Program-made: the position numbers and the translations under genes
Source: Saccoglossus kowalevskii
Taxonomy: Eukaryota > Hemichordata > Enteropneusta > Harrimaniidae
Direction: 5' to 3'
DNA length: 59,786 nucleotides
NCBI RefSeq assembly: GCF_000003605.2
Contig: NW_003155017.1
Location: forward strand, 1-59,786
Notes under the pieces: model-generated
What the model was told of the DNA's origin: nothing
Database searches by the model: none
What the model saw: only the letters and a program-made list of their open reading frames with translations
In this document: one piece after another, positions 1-11,479 of the stretch
How positions within the stretch are numbered: the first letter of the stretch is position 1
Layout of the letters: each line of letters starts with the position of its first letter

Positions 1-530
1 ACATCTTCAATTGGTGATTTTAGTGAAATTTCATCTCCCCATACATCACTACCATATGTGAGAATTGGTCTGATTAGTTTATCAAACAGAGAGAGTGACA
101 GTGGTATACTTAGATTTTTGCCTGTTTTTCCCTTTAAGGAAAATAAGGCCTTTAAAGCTTTTCTTTTTATGCTTTTTAGGCCTTCCTTGAATTTTCCATT
201 AGCGCTTACTATTAATCCTAGGTAATTGGTTGATTTTACAGTAATTAACTCACAACCTTCAAAGAAGAAAATATCATTCTCTAGAAGTCTGTTTGATCTG
301 TTAAAGATCATAGTTTTTGTCTTTTCCGTGTTAACAGTTAGATGCCATTTTTTAGTGTATATCGATAAATTATCAAGGCAAGTTTGTAATCCTGTTTTTG
401 ATTCAGAAAGTATTACAAGATCGTCAGCATACATTATACAGTTAATAGGTGTGTTTTGTAGTTTGGGTGGGTCACATCTAGGTTTATTAAGGACATCTGG
501 TAAATCGTTTATGAAAATGTTGAATGTTGA
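1..530 (-). CDS. Reverse transcriptase, C-terminal part (partial, both ends missing)
   Basis: The minus-strand frame is open for 176 codons from base 530 to base 3 and is cut by the window edge. In order it shows FNIFINDLP (524-498), the conserved block before the catalytic motif; YADD (431-420), the motif C active site with its two catalytic aspartates; W...NTEKTK (347-315), fitting the motif D region; NYLGL (227-213), the motif E/primer-grip region; a basic stretch with KSIKRKALKALFSLKG; and LIRPILTYGSDVWG (77-36), common just after the RT domain in invertebrate LINEs. The product would copy LINE RNA into DNA at a nicked target site. The first aspartate-bearing motif (A) and all upstream RT motifs are missing, so this copy cannot encode a working enzyme. 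The frame continues into satellite as a chance extension to a TAA at 581-579, adding 16 satellite-encoded codons with no RT homology. Confidence 0.88.
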
Positions 531-531
531 A
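1..531 (-). mobile_element. Non-LTR retrotransposon (LINE) fragment, truncated at the satellite junction
   Basis: The only non-satellite DNA in the window. The minus strand encodes part of a LINE-type reverse transcriptase, so the element's 5' side points right, into the satellite, and its 3' side lies beyond the left edge. The endonuclease domain, the N-terminal RT motifs, the 3' UTR and any tail are not in the window. The sharp loss of sequence on the 5' side at about base 531 matches the 5' truncation typical of target-primed reverse transcription. The RT frame has no stop or frameshift over its whole visible length, suggesting a young copy. The clade is uncertain. Motif style suggests the broad CR1/Jockey/L2-like group, but that is inference. 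Confidence 0.88.
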
Positions 532-540
532 TAGTGACCA
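514..540. other. LINE/satellite junction with a 7-bp duplication
   Basis: On the plus strand the LINE side reads AATGTTG AATGTTG AATAGTG, and the satellite phase (TAGTGACC) starts at 532. The 7-bp AATGTTG is repeated directly at the edge. In the minus-strand protein this gives STFNIF, where LINEs commonly read an LFNIF-type sequence, so the extra copy may be junctional rather than ancestral. Satellite (GGTCACTAAGG on the minus strand) and the expected LINE codons could share a short CTA microhomology. Either feature would fit a LINE 5' junction formed during insertion. Confidence 0.6.
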
Positions 541-3500
541 CCACAGTGGATATCAAGATAAGAAACACAAGTTTTGTTTTAGGCCTTAGTGACCACCACA
601 GTGGATATCAAGATAAGAAACACAAGTTTTGTTTTAGGCCTTAGTGACCACCACAGTGGATATCAAGATAAGAAACACAAGTTTTGTTTTAGGTCTTAGT
701 GACCTCCACAGTGGATATCAAGATAAGAAACACAAGTTTTGTTTTAGGCCTTAGTGACCTCCACAGTGGATATCAAGATCAGAAACACAAGTTTTGTTTT
801 AGGCCTTAGTGACCTCCACAGTGGATATCAAGATAAGAAACACAAGTTTTGTTTTAGGCCTTAGTGACCTCCACAGTGGATATCAAGATAAGAAACACAA
901 GTTTTGTTTTAAGCCTTAGTGATCACCACAGTGGATATCAAGATAAGAAACACAAGTTTTGTTTTAGGCCTTAGTGACCACCACAGTGGATATCAAGATA
1001 AGAAACACAAGTTTTGTTTTAGGCCTTAGTGACCACCACAGTGGATATCAAGATAAGAAACACAAGTTTTGTTTTAGGTCTTAGTGACCACCACAGTGGA
1101 TATCAAGATAAGAAACACAAGTTTTATTTTAGACCTTAGTGACCACCACAGTGGATATCAAGATAAGAAACACAAGTTTTATTTTAGGTCTTAGTGACCA
1201 CCACAGTGGATATCAAGATAAGAAACACAAGTTTTGTTTTAGGCCTTAGTGACCACCACAGTGGATATCAAGATAAGAAACACAAGTTTTATTTTAGACC
1301 TTAGTGACCACCACAGTGGATATCAAGATAAGAAACACAAGTTTTATTTTAGGTCTTAGTGACCACCACAGTGGATATCAAGATATGAAACACAAGTTTT
1401 ATTTTAGGTCTTAGTGACCACCACAGTGGATATCAAGATATGAAACACAAGTTTTGTTTTAGGCCTTAGTGACCACCACAGTGGATATCAAGATACGAAA
1501 CACGAGTTTTGTTTTAGGCCATAGTGACCACCACAGTGGATATCAAGATGGGAAACACAAGTTTTGTTTTAGGCCTTAGTGACCACCACAGTGGATATCA
1601 AGATAAGAAACACAAGTTTTATTTTAGGTCTTAGTGACCACCACAGTGGATATCAAGATATGAAACACAAGTTTTATTTTAGGTCTTAGTGACCACCACA
1701 GTGGATATCAAGATAAGAAACACAAGTTTTGTTTTAGGCCTTAGTGACCACCACAGTGGATATCAAGATAAGAAACACAAGTTTTGTTTTAGGCCTTAGT
1801 GACCACCACAGTGGATATCAAGATAAGAAACACAAGTTTTGTTTTAGGTCTTAGTGACCTCCACAGTGGATATCAAGATAAGAAACACAAGTTTTGTTTT
1901 AGGCCTTAGTGACCTCCACAGTGGATATCAAGATCAGAAACACAAGTTTTGTTTTAGGCCTTAGTGACCTCCACAGTGGATATCAAGATAAGAAACACAA
2001 GTTTTGTTTTAGGCCTTAGTGACCTCCACAGTGGATATCAAGATAAGAAACACAAGTTTTGTTTTAAGCCTTAGTGATCACCACAGTGGATATCAAGATA
2101 AGAAACACAAGTTTTGTTTTAGGCCTTAGTGACCACCACAGTGGATATCAAGATAAGAAACACAAGTTTTGTTTTAGGCCTTAGTGACCACCACAGTGGA
2201 TATCAAGATAAGAAACACAAGTTTTGTTTTAGGTCTTAGTGACCTCCACAGTGGATATCAAGATAAGAAACACAAGTTTTGTTTTAGGCCTTAGTGACCA
2301 CCACAGTGGATATCAAGATACGAAACACAAGTTTTGTTTTAGGCCTTAGTGACCACCACAGTGGATATCAAGATAAGAAACACAAGTTTTGTTTTAGGTC
2401 TTAGTGACCTCCACAGTGGATATCAAGATAAGAAACACAAGTTTTGTTTTAGGCCTTAGTGATCACCACAGTGGATATCAAGATAAGAAACACAAGTTTT
2501 GTTTTAGGCCTTAGTAACCACCACAGTGGATATCAAGATATGAAACACAAGTTTTGTTTTAGGCCTTAGTGACCACCACAGTGGATATCAAGATAAGAAA
2601 CACAAGTTTTGTTTTAGGCCTTAGTGACCTCCACAGTGGATATCAAGATAAGAAACACAAGTTTTGTTTTAGGCATTAGTGATCACCAGAGTGGATATCA
2701 AGATAAGAAACACAAGTATTGTTTTAGGTCTTAGTGACCTCCACAGTGGATATCAAGATATGAAACACAAGTTTTGTTTTAGGCCTTAGTGACCACCACA
2801 GTGGATATCAAGATAAGAAACACAAGTTTTGTTTTAGGCCTTAGTGACCACCACAGTGGATATCAAGATACAAAACACAAGTTTTGTTTTAGGCCTTAGT
2901 GACCACCACAGTGGATATCAAGATAAGAAACACAAGTTTTGTTTTAGGTCTTAGTGACCTCCACAGTGGATATCAAGATAAGAAACACAAGTTTTGTTTT
3001 AGGCCTTAGTGACCTCCACAGTGGATATCAAGATCAGAAACACAAGTTTTGTTTTAGGCCTTAGTGACCTCCACAGTGGATATCAAGATAAGAAACACAA
3101 GTTTTGTTTTAGGCCTTAGTGACCTCCACAGTGGATATCAAGATAAGAAACACAAGTTTTGTTTTAAGCCTTAGTGATCACCACAGTGGATATCAAGATA
3201 AGAAACACAAGTTTTGTTTTAGGCCTTAGTGACCACCACAGTGGATATCAAGATAAGAAACACAAGTTTTGTTTTAGGCCTTAGTGACCACCACAGTGGA
3301 TATCAAGATAAGAAACACAAGTTTTGTTTTAGGTCTTAGTGACCTCCACAGTTGATATCAAGATAAGAAACACAAGTTTTGTTTTAGGTCTTAGTGACCT
3401 CCACAGTGGATATCAAGATAAGAAACACAAGTTTTGTTTTAGGCCTTAGTGATCACCACAGTGGATATCAAGATAAGAAACACAAGTTTTGTTTTAGGCC

Positions 3501-6050
3501 TTAGTGACCACCACAGTGGATATCAAGATATGAAACACAAGTTTTGTTTTAGGCCTTAGTGACCACCACAGTGGATATCAAGATCAGAAACACAAGTTTT
3601 GTTTTAGGCTTCAGTGACCACCACAGTGGATATCAAGATATGAAACACAAGTTTTTTTTTAGGCCTTAGTGACCACCACAGTGGATATCAAGATAAAAAA
3701 CACAAGTTTTGTTTTAAGCCTTAGTGACCTCCACAGTGGATATCAAGATAAGAAACACAAGTTTTGTTTTAGGCCTTAGTGACCTCCACAGTGGATATCA
3801 AGATCAGAAACACAAGTTTTGTTTTAGGCCTTAGTGACCTCCACAGTGGATATCAAGATAAGAAACACAAGTTTTGTTTTAGGCCTTAGTGATCACCACA
3901 GTGGATATCAAGATAAGAAACACAAGTATTGTTTTAGGTCTTAGTGACCTCCACAGTGGATATCAAGATAAGAAACACAAGTTTTGTTTTAGGCTTCAGT
4001 GACCACCACAGTGGATATCAAGATATGAAACACAAGTTTTGTTTTAGGCCTTAGTGACCACCACAGTGGATATCAAGATAAGAAACACGAGTTTTGTTTT
4101 AGGCCTTAGTGACCACCACAGTGGATATCAAGATAAGAAACACAAGTTTTGTTTTAGGCCTTAGTGACTACCACAGTGGATATCAAGATAAGAAACACAA
4201 GTTTTATTTTAGACCTTAGTGACCACCACAGTGGATATCAAGATAAGAAACACAAGTTTTGTTTTAGGCCTTAGTGACCACCACAGTGGATATCAAGATA
4301 TGAAACACAAGTTTTGTTTTAGGCCTTAGTGACCACCACAGTGGATATCAAGATGGGAAACACAAGTTTTGTTTTAGGCCTTAGTGACCACCACAGTGGA
4401 TATCAAGATATGAAACACAAGTTTTGTTTTAGGCCTTAGTGACCACCACAGTGGATATCAAGATAAGAAACACAAGTTTTGTTTTAGGCCTTAGTGACCA
4501 CCACAGTGGATATCAAGATACGAAACACAAGTTTTGTTTTAGGCCTTAGTGACCACCACAGTGGATATCAAGATAAGAAACACAAGTTTTATTTTAGGTC
4601 TTAGTGACCTCCACAGTGGATATCAAGATAAGAAACACAAGTTTTGTTTTAGGCCTTAGTGACCTCCACAGTGGATATCAAGATCAGAAACACAAGTTTT
4701 GTTTTAGGCCTTAGTGACCTCCACAGTGGATATCAAGATAAGGAAACACAAGTTTTGTTTTAGGCCTTAGTGACCTCCACAGTGGATATCAAGATAAGAA
4801 ACACAAGTTTTGTTTTAAGCCTTAGTGATCACCACAGTGGATATCAAGATAAGAAACACAAGTTTTGTTTTAGGCCTTAGTGACCACCACAGTGGATATC
4901 AAGATAAGAAACACAAGTTTTGTTTTAGGCCTTAGTGACCACCACAGTGGATATCAAGATAAGAAACACAAGTTTTGTTTTAGGTCTTAGTGACCTCCAC
5001 AGTGGATATCAAGATAAGAAACACAAGTTTTGTTTTAGGCCTTAGTGACCACCACAGTGGATATCAAGATACGAAACACAAGTTTTGTTTTAGGCCTTAG
5101 TGACCACCACAGTGGATATCAAGATAAGAAACACAAGTTTTGTTTTAGGTCTTAGTGACCTCCACAGTGGATATCAAGATAAGAAACACAAGTTTTGTTT
5201 TAGGCCTTAGTGATCACCACAGTGGATATCAAGATAAGAAACACAAGTTTTGTTTTAGGCCTTAGTGACCACCACAGTGGATATCAAGATATGAAACACA
5301 AGTTTTGTTTTAGGCCTTAGTGACCACCACAGTGGATATCAAGATCAGAAACACAAGTTTTGTTTTAGGCTTCAGTGACCACCACAGCGGATATCAAGAT
5401 ATGAAACACAAGTTTTGTTTTAGGCCTTAGTGACGACCACAGTGGATATCAAGATAAGAAACACAAGTTTTGTTTTAAGCCTTAGTGACCTCCACAGTGG
5501 ATATCAAGATAAGAAACACAAGTTTTGTTTTAGGCCTTAGTGACCTCCACAGTGGATATCAAGATCAGAAACACAAGTTTTGTTTTAGGCCTTAGTGACC
5601 TCCACAGTGGATATCAAGATAAGAAACACAAGTTTTGTTTTAGGCCTTAGTGATCACCACAGTGGATATCAAGATAAGAAACACAAGTATTGTTTTAGGT
5701 CTTAGTGACCTCCACAGTGGATATCAAGATAAGAAACACAAGTTTTGTTTTAGGCTTCAGTGACCACCACAGTGGATATCAAGATATGAAACACAAGTTT
5801 TGTTTTAGGCCTTAGTGACCACCACAGTGGATATCAAGATACGAAACACGAGTTTTGTTTTAGGCCTTAGTGACCACCACAGTGGATATCAAGATAAGAA
5901 ACACAAGTTTTGTTTTAGGCCTTAGTGACTACCACAGTGGATATCAAGATAAGAAACACAAGTTTTATTTTAGACCTTAGTGACCACCACAGTGGATATC
6001 AAGATAAGAAACACAAGTTTTGTTTTAGGCCTTAGTGACCACCACAGTGG
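533..6050 (+). repeat. CCTCC-class satellite domain with a recurring 10-unit module
   Basis: This domain is rich in units with A8>T (GACCTCC). A ten-unit module recurs: three consensus-like units, the third ending GGTC; a CCTCC unit; a CCTCC unit with TCAGA at 27-31; two more CCTCC units, the second ending AAGCC; a GATCACC unit; and two consensus-like units. It is base-for-base identical at 533-1082 and 1688-2237, 21 units (1,155 bp) apart. It recurs nearly unchanged from about 2788, and its later part again from about 4558. Between modules lie ATTTT-class, TATGA, TACGA and TGGGA units. Confidence 0.85.
3393..4290 (+). repeat. 32-unit duplication, left copy (right copy about 5154-6050)
   Basis: The order of variant units matches the segment starting at 5154 at an offset of 1,761 bp (32 units plus one inserted base near 4741). 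Shared markers include a GGCTTCAGTG boundary, AAGTATTG units after a GATCACC start, and GACTACC (4161-4170 and 5922-5931). Differences are few, for example TAAGA versus TACGA in the CACGAG unit and single changes near 5395 and 5434. The two copies lie end to end in the same domain, as expected from a local unequal exchange. Confidence 0.75.
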
Positions 6051-8830
6051 ATATCAAGATATGAAACACAAGTTTTGTTTTAGGCCTTAGTGACCACCAC
6101 AGTGGATATCAAGATACGAAACACGAGTTTTGTTTTAGGCCTTAGTGACCACCACAGTGGATATCAAGATGGGAAACACAAGTTTTGTTTTAGGCCTTAG
6201 TGACCACCACAGTGGATATCAAGATAAGAAACACAAGTTTTATTTTAGGTCTTAGTGACCACCACAGTGGATATCAAGATATGAAACACAAGTTTTATTT
6301 TAGGTCTTAGTGACCACCACAGTGGATATCAAGATAAGAAACACAAGTTTTGTTTTAGGCCTTAGTGACCACCACAGTGGATATCAAGATAAGAAACACA
6401 AGTTTTGTTTTAGGCCTTAGTGATCACCACAGTGGATATCAAGATAAGAAACACAAGTTTTGTTTTAGGCCTCAGTGACCACCACAGTGGATATCAAGAT
6501 AAGAAACACAAGTTTTATTTTAGGTCTTAGTGACCACCACAGTGGATATCAAGATATGAAACACAAGTTTTGTTTTAGGCCTTAGTGACCACTACAGTGG
6601 ATATCAAGATATGAAACACAAGTTTTGTTTTAGGCCTTATTGACCACCACAGTGGATATCAAGATAAGAAACACGAGTTTTGTTTTAGGCCTTAGTGACC
6701 ACCACAGTGGATATCAAGATAAGAAACACAAGTTTTATTTTAGGCCTTAGTGACCACCACAGTGGATATCAAGATAAGAAACACAAGTTTTGTTTTAGGC
6801 CTTAGTGACCACCACAGTGGACATCAAGATAAGAAACACAAGTTTTGTTTTAGGCCTTAGTGACCACCACAGTGGATATCAAGATAAGAAACACAAGTTT
6901 TGTTTTAGGTCTTAGTGACTACCACAGTGGATATCAAGATATGAAACACAAGTTTTATTTTAGGCCTTTAGTGACCACCACAGTGGATATCAAGATAAGA
7001 AACACAAGTTTTGTTTTAGGCCTTTAGTGACCTCCACAGTGGATATCAAGATAAGAAACACAAGTTTTGTTTTAGGCCTTAGTGACCTCCACAGTGGATA
7101 TCAAGATCAGAAACACAAGTTTTGTTTTAGGCCTTAGTGACCTCCACAGTGGATATCAAGATAAGAAACACAAGTTTTGTTTTAGGCATTAGTGATCACC
7201 ACAGTGGATATCAAGATAAGAAACACAAATATTGTTTTAGGTCTTAGTGACCTCCACAGTGGATATCAAGATAAGAAACACAAGTTTTGTTTTAGGCTTC
7301 AGTGACCACCACAGTGGATATCAAGATAAGAAACACAAGTTTTGTTTTGGGCCTTAGTAACCACCACAGTGGATATCAAGATATGAAACACAAGTTTTGT
7401 TTTAGGCCTTAGTGACCACCACAGTGGATATCAAGATGGGAAACACAAGTTTTGTTTTAGGCCTTAGTGACCACCACAGTGGATATCAAGATAAGAAACA
7501 CAAGTTTTATTTTAGGTCTTAGTGACCACCACAGTGGATATCAAGATATGAAACACAAGTTTTATTTTAGGTCTTAGTGACCACCACAGTGGATATCAAG
7601 ATAAGAAACACAAGTTTTGTTTTAGGCCTTAGTGACCACCACAGTGGATATCAAGATAAGAAACACAAGTTTTGTTTTAGGCCTTAGTGACCACCACAGT
7701 GGATATCAAGATAAGAAACACAAGTTTTGTTTTAGGTCTTAGTGACCTCCACAGTGGATATCAAGATAAGAAACACAAGTTTTGTTTTAGACCTTAGTGA
7801 CCTCCACAGTGGATATCAAGATCAGAAACACAAGTTTTATTTTAGGTCTTAGTGACCACCACAGTGGATATCAAGATAAGAAACACAAGTTTTATTTTAG
7901 GTCTTAGTGACCACCACAGTGGATATCAAGATAAGAAACACAAGTTTTGTTTTAGGCCTTAGTGACCACCACAGTGGATATCAAGATAAGAAACACAAGT
8001 TTTGTTTTAGGCCTTAGTGACCACCACAGTGGATATCAAGATAAGAAACACAAGTTTTGTTTTAGGTCTTAGTGATCACCACAGTGGATATCAAGATAAG
8101 AAACACAAGTTTTATTTTAGGCCTTAGTGACCACCACAGTGGATATCAAGATATGAAACACAAGTTTTGTTTTAGGCCTTAGTGACCACCACAGTGGATA
8201 TCAAGATATGAAACACAAGTTTTGTTTTAGGCCTTAGTGACCACCACAGTGGATATCAAGATATGAAACACAAGTTTTATTTTAGGTCTTAGTGACCACC
8301 ACAGTGGATATCAAGATATGAAACACAAGTTTTGTTTTAGGCCTTAGTGACCACCACAGTGGATATCAAGGTAAGAAACACAAGTTTTGTTTTAGGCCTT
8401 AGTGACCACCACAGTGGATATCAAGATAAGAAACACAAGTTTTATTTTAGGCCAAAGTGACCACCACAGTGGATATCAAGATATGAAACACGAGTTTTGT
8501 TTTAGGCCTTAGTGACCACCACAGTGGATATCAAGATAAGAAATACAAGTTTTATTTTAGGTCTTAGTGACCACCACAGTGGATATCAAGATATGAAACA
8601 CAAGTTTTATTTTAGGCCTTAGTGACCACCACAGTGGATATCAAGATGGGAAACACAAGTTTTGTTTTAGGTCTTAGTGACCACCACAGTGGATATCAAG
8701 ATAAGGAACACAAGTTTTGTTTTAGGCCTTAGTGACCACCACAGTGGATATCAAGATATGAAACACAAGTTTTATTTTAGGTCTTAGTGACCACCACAGT
8801 GGATATCAAGATAAGAAACACAAGTTTTAT
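6050..8830 (+). repeat. Mixed-class satellite, transition from CCTCC to ATTTT class
   Basis: Here 55-bp units of many classes alternate: consensus, ATTTT (G44>A), TATGA, TGGGA and short runs of CCTCC at about 7025-7280 and 7740-7830. Two neighbouring units each gain one T in the boundary (GGCCTTTAG near 6966 and 7021). The TTTTGGGCC/TTAGTAACC boundary first appears near 7346; it is a marker for modules further right. Nothing other than satellite is present. Confidence 0.85.
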
Positions 8831-8839
8831 TTTAGTGTT

Positions 8840-9468
8840 AGTGACCACCACAGTGGATATCAAGATGGGAAACACGAGTTTTGTTTTAGGCCTTAGTGAC
8901 CACCACAGTGGATATCAAGATAAGAAACACAAGTTTTATTTTAGGTCTTAGTGACCACCACAGTGGATATCAAGATATGAAACACAAGTTTTATTTTAGG
9001 CCTTAGTGACCACCACAGTGGATATCAAGATATGAAACACAAGTTTTGTTTTAGGCCTTAGTGACCTCCACAGTGGATATCAAGATAAGAAACACAAGTT
9101 TTATTTTAGGTCTTAGTGACCACCACAGTGGATATCAAGATATGGAACACAAGTTTTGTTTTAGGTCTTAGTGACCACCACAGTGGATATCAAGATATGA
9201 AACACAAGTTTTATTTTAGGCCTTAGTGACCACCACAGTGGATATCAAGATATGAAACACAAGTTTTATTTTAGGTCTTAGTGACCACCACAGTGGATAT
9301 CAAGATAAGAAACACAAGTTTTGTTTTAGGCCTTAGTGACCACCACAGTGGATATCAAGATTAGAAACACAAGTTTTGTTGTAGACCTTAGTGACCACCA
9401 CAGTGGATATCAAGATAAGAAACACAAGTTTTGTTTTAGGCCTTAGTGATCACCACAGTGGATATCAA
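8840..9468 (+). repeat. Eleven-unit module shared with 59144-59772, 50,304 bp away
   Basis: Unit order: TGGGA with CACGAG; TAAGA/ATTTT; TATGA/ATTTT; TATGA; CCTCC/ATTTT; TATGGAAC; two TATGA/ATTTT; consensus; a unit with TTAGA and the rare TTGTTGTAGACC; consensus; then a GATCACC unit. The same order, including the TTGTTGTAGACC change, occurs from 59144 at a constant offset of 50,304 bp. I count only about four mismatches over some 630 bp. Partial copies without the TTGTTGTAGACC change start near 28,960 and 47,930. Confidence 0.82.
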
Positions 9469-9469
9469 G

Positions 9470-10990
9470 ATCAGAAACACAAGTTTTATTTTAGGTCTTA
9501 GTGACCACCACAGTGGATATCAAGATATGAAACACTAGTTTTATTTTAGGTCTTAGTGACCACCACAGTGGATATCAAGATAAGAAACACAAGTTTTGTT
9601 TTAGGCCTTAGTGATCACCACAGTGGATATCAAGATAAGAAACACAAGTTTTGTTTTAGGCCTTAGTGACCACCCCAGTGGATATCAAGATAAGAAACAC
9701 AAGTTTTGTTTTAGGCCTTAGTGACCACCACAGTGGATATCAAGATAAGAAACACAAGTTTTGTTTTAGGTCTTAGTGACCACCACAGTGGATATCAAGA
9801 TAAGAAACACAAGTTTTATTTTAGGTCTTAGTGACCACCACAGTGGATATCAAGATATGAAACACAAGTTTTATTTTAGGTCTTAGTGACCACCACAGTG
9901 GATATCAAGATATGAAACACAAGTTTTGTTTTAGGCCTTAGTGACCACCACAGTGGATATCAAGATACGAAACACGAGTTTTGTTTTAGGCCTTAGTGAC
10001 CACCACAGTGGATATCAAGATGGGAAACACAAGTTTTGTTTTAGGCCTTAGTGACCACCACAGTGGATATCAAAATAAGAAACACAAGTTTTATTTTAGG
10101 TCTTAGTGACCACCACAGTGGATATCAAGATATGAAACACAAGTTTGATTTTGGGTCTTAGTGACCACCACAGTGGATATCAAGATAAGAAACACAAGTT
10201 TTGTTTTAGGCCTTAGTGACCACCACAGTGGATATCAAGATAAGAAACACAAGTTTTGTTTTAGGCCTTAGTGACCACCACAGTGGATATCAAGATAAGA
10301 AACACAAGTTTTGTTTTAGGTCTTAGTGACCTCCACAGTGGATATCAAGATAAGAAACACAAGTTTTGTTTTAGGCCTTAGTGACCTCCACAGTGGATAT
10401 CAAGATAAGAAACACAAGTTTTATTTTAGGTCTTAGTGACCACCACAGTGGATATCAAGATATGAAACACAAGTTTTATTTTAGGTCTTAGTGACCACCA
10501 CAGTGGATATCAAGATAAGAAACACAAGTTTTGTTTTAGGCCTTAGTGACCACCACAGTGGATATCAAGATACGAAACACAAGTTTTGTTTTAGGTCTTA
10601 GTGACCTCCACAGTGGATATCAAGATAAGAAACACAAGTTTTGTTTTAGGCCTTAGTGACCTCCACAATGGATATCAAGATCAGAAACACAAGTTTTGTT
10701 TTAGGCCTTAGTGACCTCCACAGTGGATATCAAGATAAGAAACACAAGTTTTGTTTTAGGCCTTAGTGACCTCCACAGTGGATATCAAGATAAGAAACAC
10801 AAGTTTTGTTTTAAGCCTTAGTGATCACCACAGTGGATATACAGGTAAGAAACACAAGTTTTGTTTTAGGCCTTAGTGACCACCACAGTGGATATCAAGA
10901 TAAGAAACACAAGTTTTGTTTTAGGCCTTAGTGACCACCACAGTGGATATCAAGATAAGAAACACAAGTTTTGTTTTAGGTCTTAGTGAA
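9470..10990 (+). repeat. Long-range duplicated block, copy 1 (copy 2 about 21,290-23,460)
   Basis: Four private markers link this block to one about 12 kb to the right: CACTAGTT (9531 and 21350), CACCCCAGTG (9671 and 21820), AAGTTTGATTTTGGG (10141 and 22290) and GTGGATATACAG (10841 and 23320, counted at ACAG). Offsets are 11,819, then 12,149 for the middle two, then 12,479. Each step is exactly 330 bp, or six monomers, so copy 2 has gained (or copy 1 lost) a six-unit block twice. Both contain CCTCC/TCAGA units among TATGA and ATTTT units. Confidence 0.8.
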
Positions 10991-11479
10991 CACCACAGTG
11001 GATATCAAGATAAGAAACACAAGTTTTATTTTAGACCTTAGTGACCACCACAGTGGATATCAAGATAAGAAACACAAGTTTTATTTTAAGTCTTAGTGAC
11101 CACCACAGTGGATATCAAGATAAGAAACACAAGTTTTGTTTTAGGCCTTAGTGACCACCACAGTGGATATCAAGATAAGAAACACAAGTTTTGTTTTAGG
11201 CCTTAGTGATCACCACAGTGGATATCAAGATAAGAAACACAAATTTTGTTTTAGGTCTTAGTGACCACCACAGTGGATATCAAGATAAGAAACACAAGTT
11301 TTATTTTAGACCTTAGTGACCACCACAGTGGATATCAAGATATGAAACACAAGTTTTATTTTAGGTCTTAGTGACCACCACAGTGGATATCAAGATAAGA
11401 AACACAAGTTTTGTTTTAGGCCTTAGTGACCACCACAGTGGATATCAAGATAAGAAACACAAGTTTTGTTTTAGGCCTT

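Noticed and set aside
1-531. LTR retrotransposon or retroviral RT instead of a LINE
   Set aside because: FNIFINDLP before YADD, and RPILTYGSDVWG after the domain, are LINE-type. I see no RNase H, integrase or LTR sequence in the visible part.
226-534. Plus-strand open frame of 102 codons starting at an ATG
   Set aside because: It lies antisense to the RT frame, which carries clear YADD and FNIFINDLP motifs. The plus-strand product resembles no family I know and ends right at the satellite junction.
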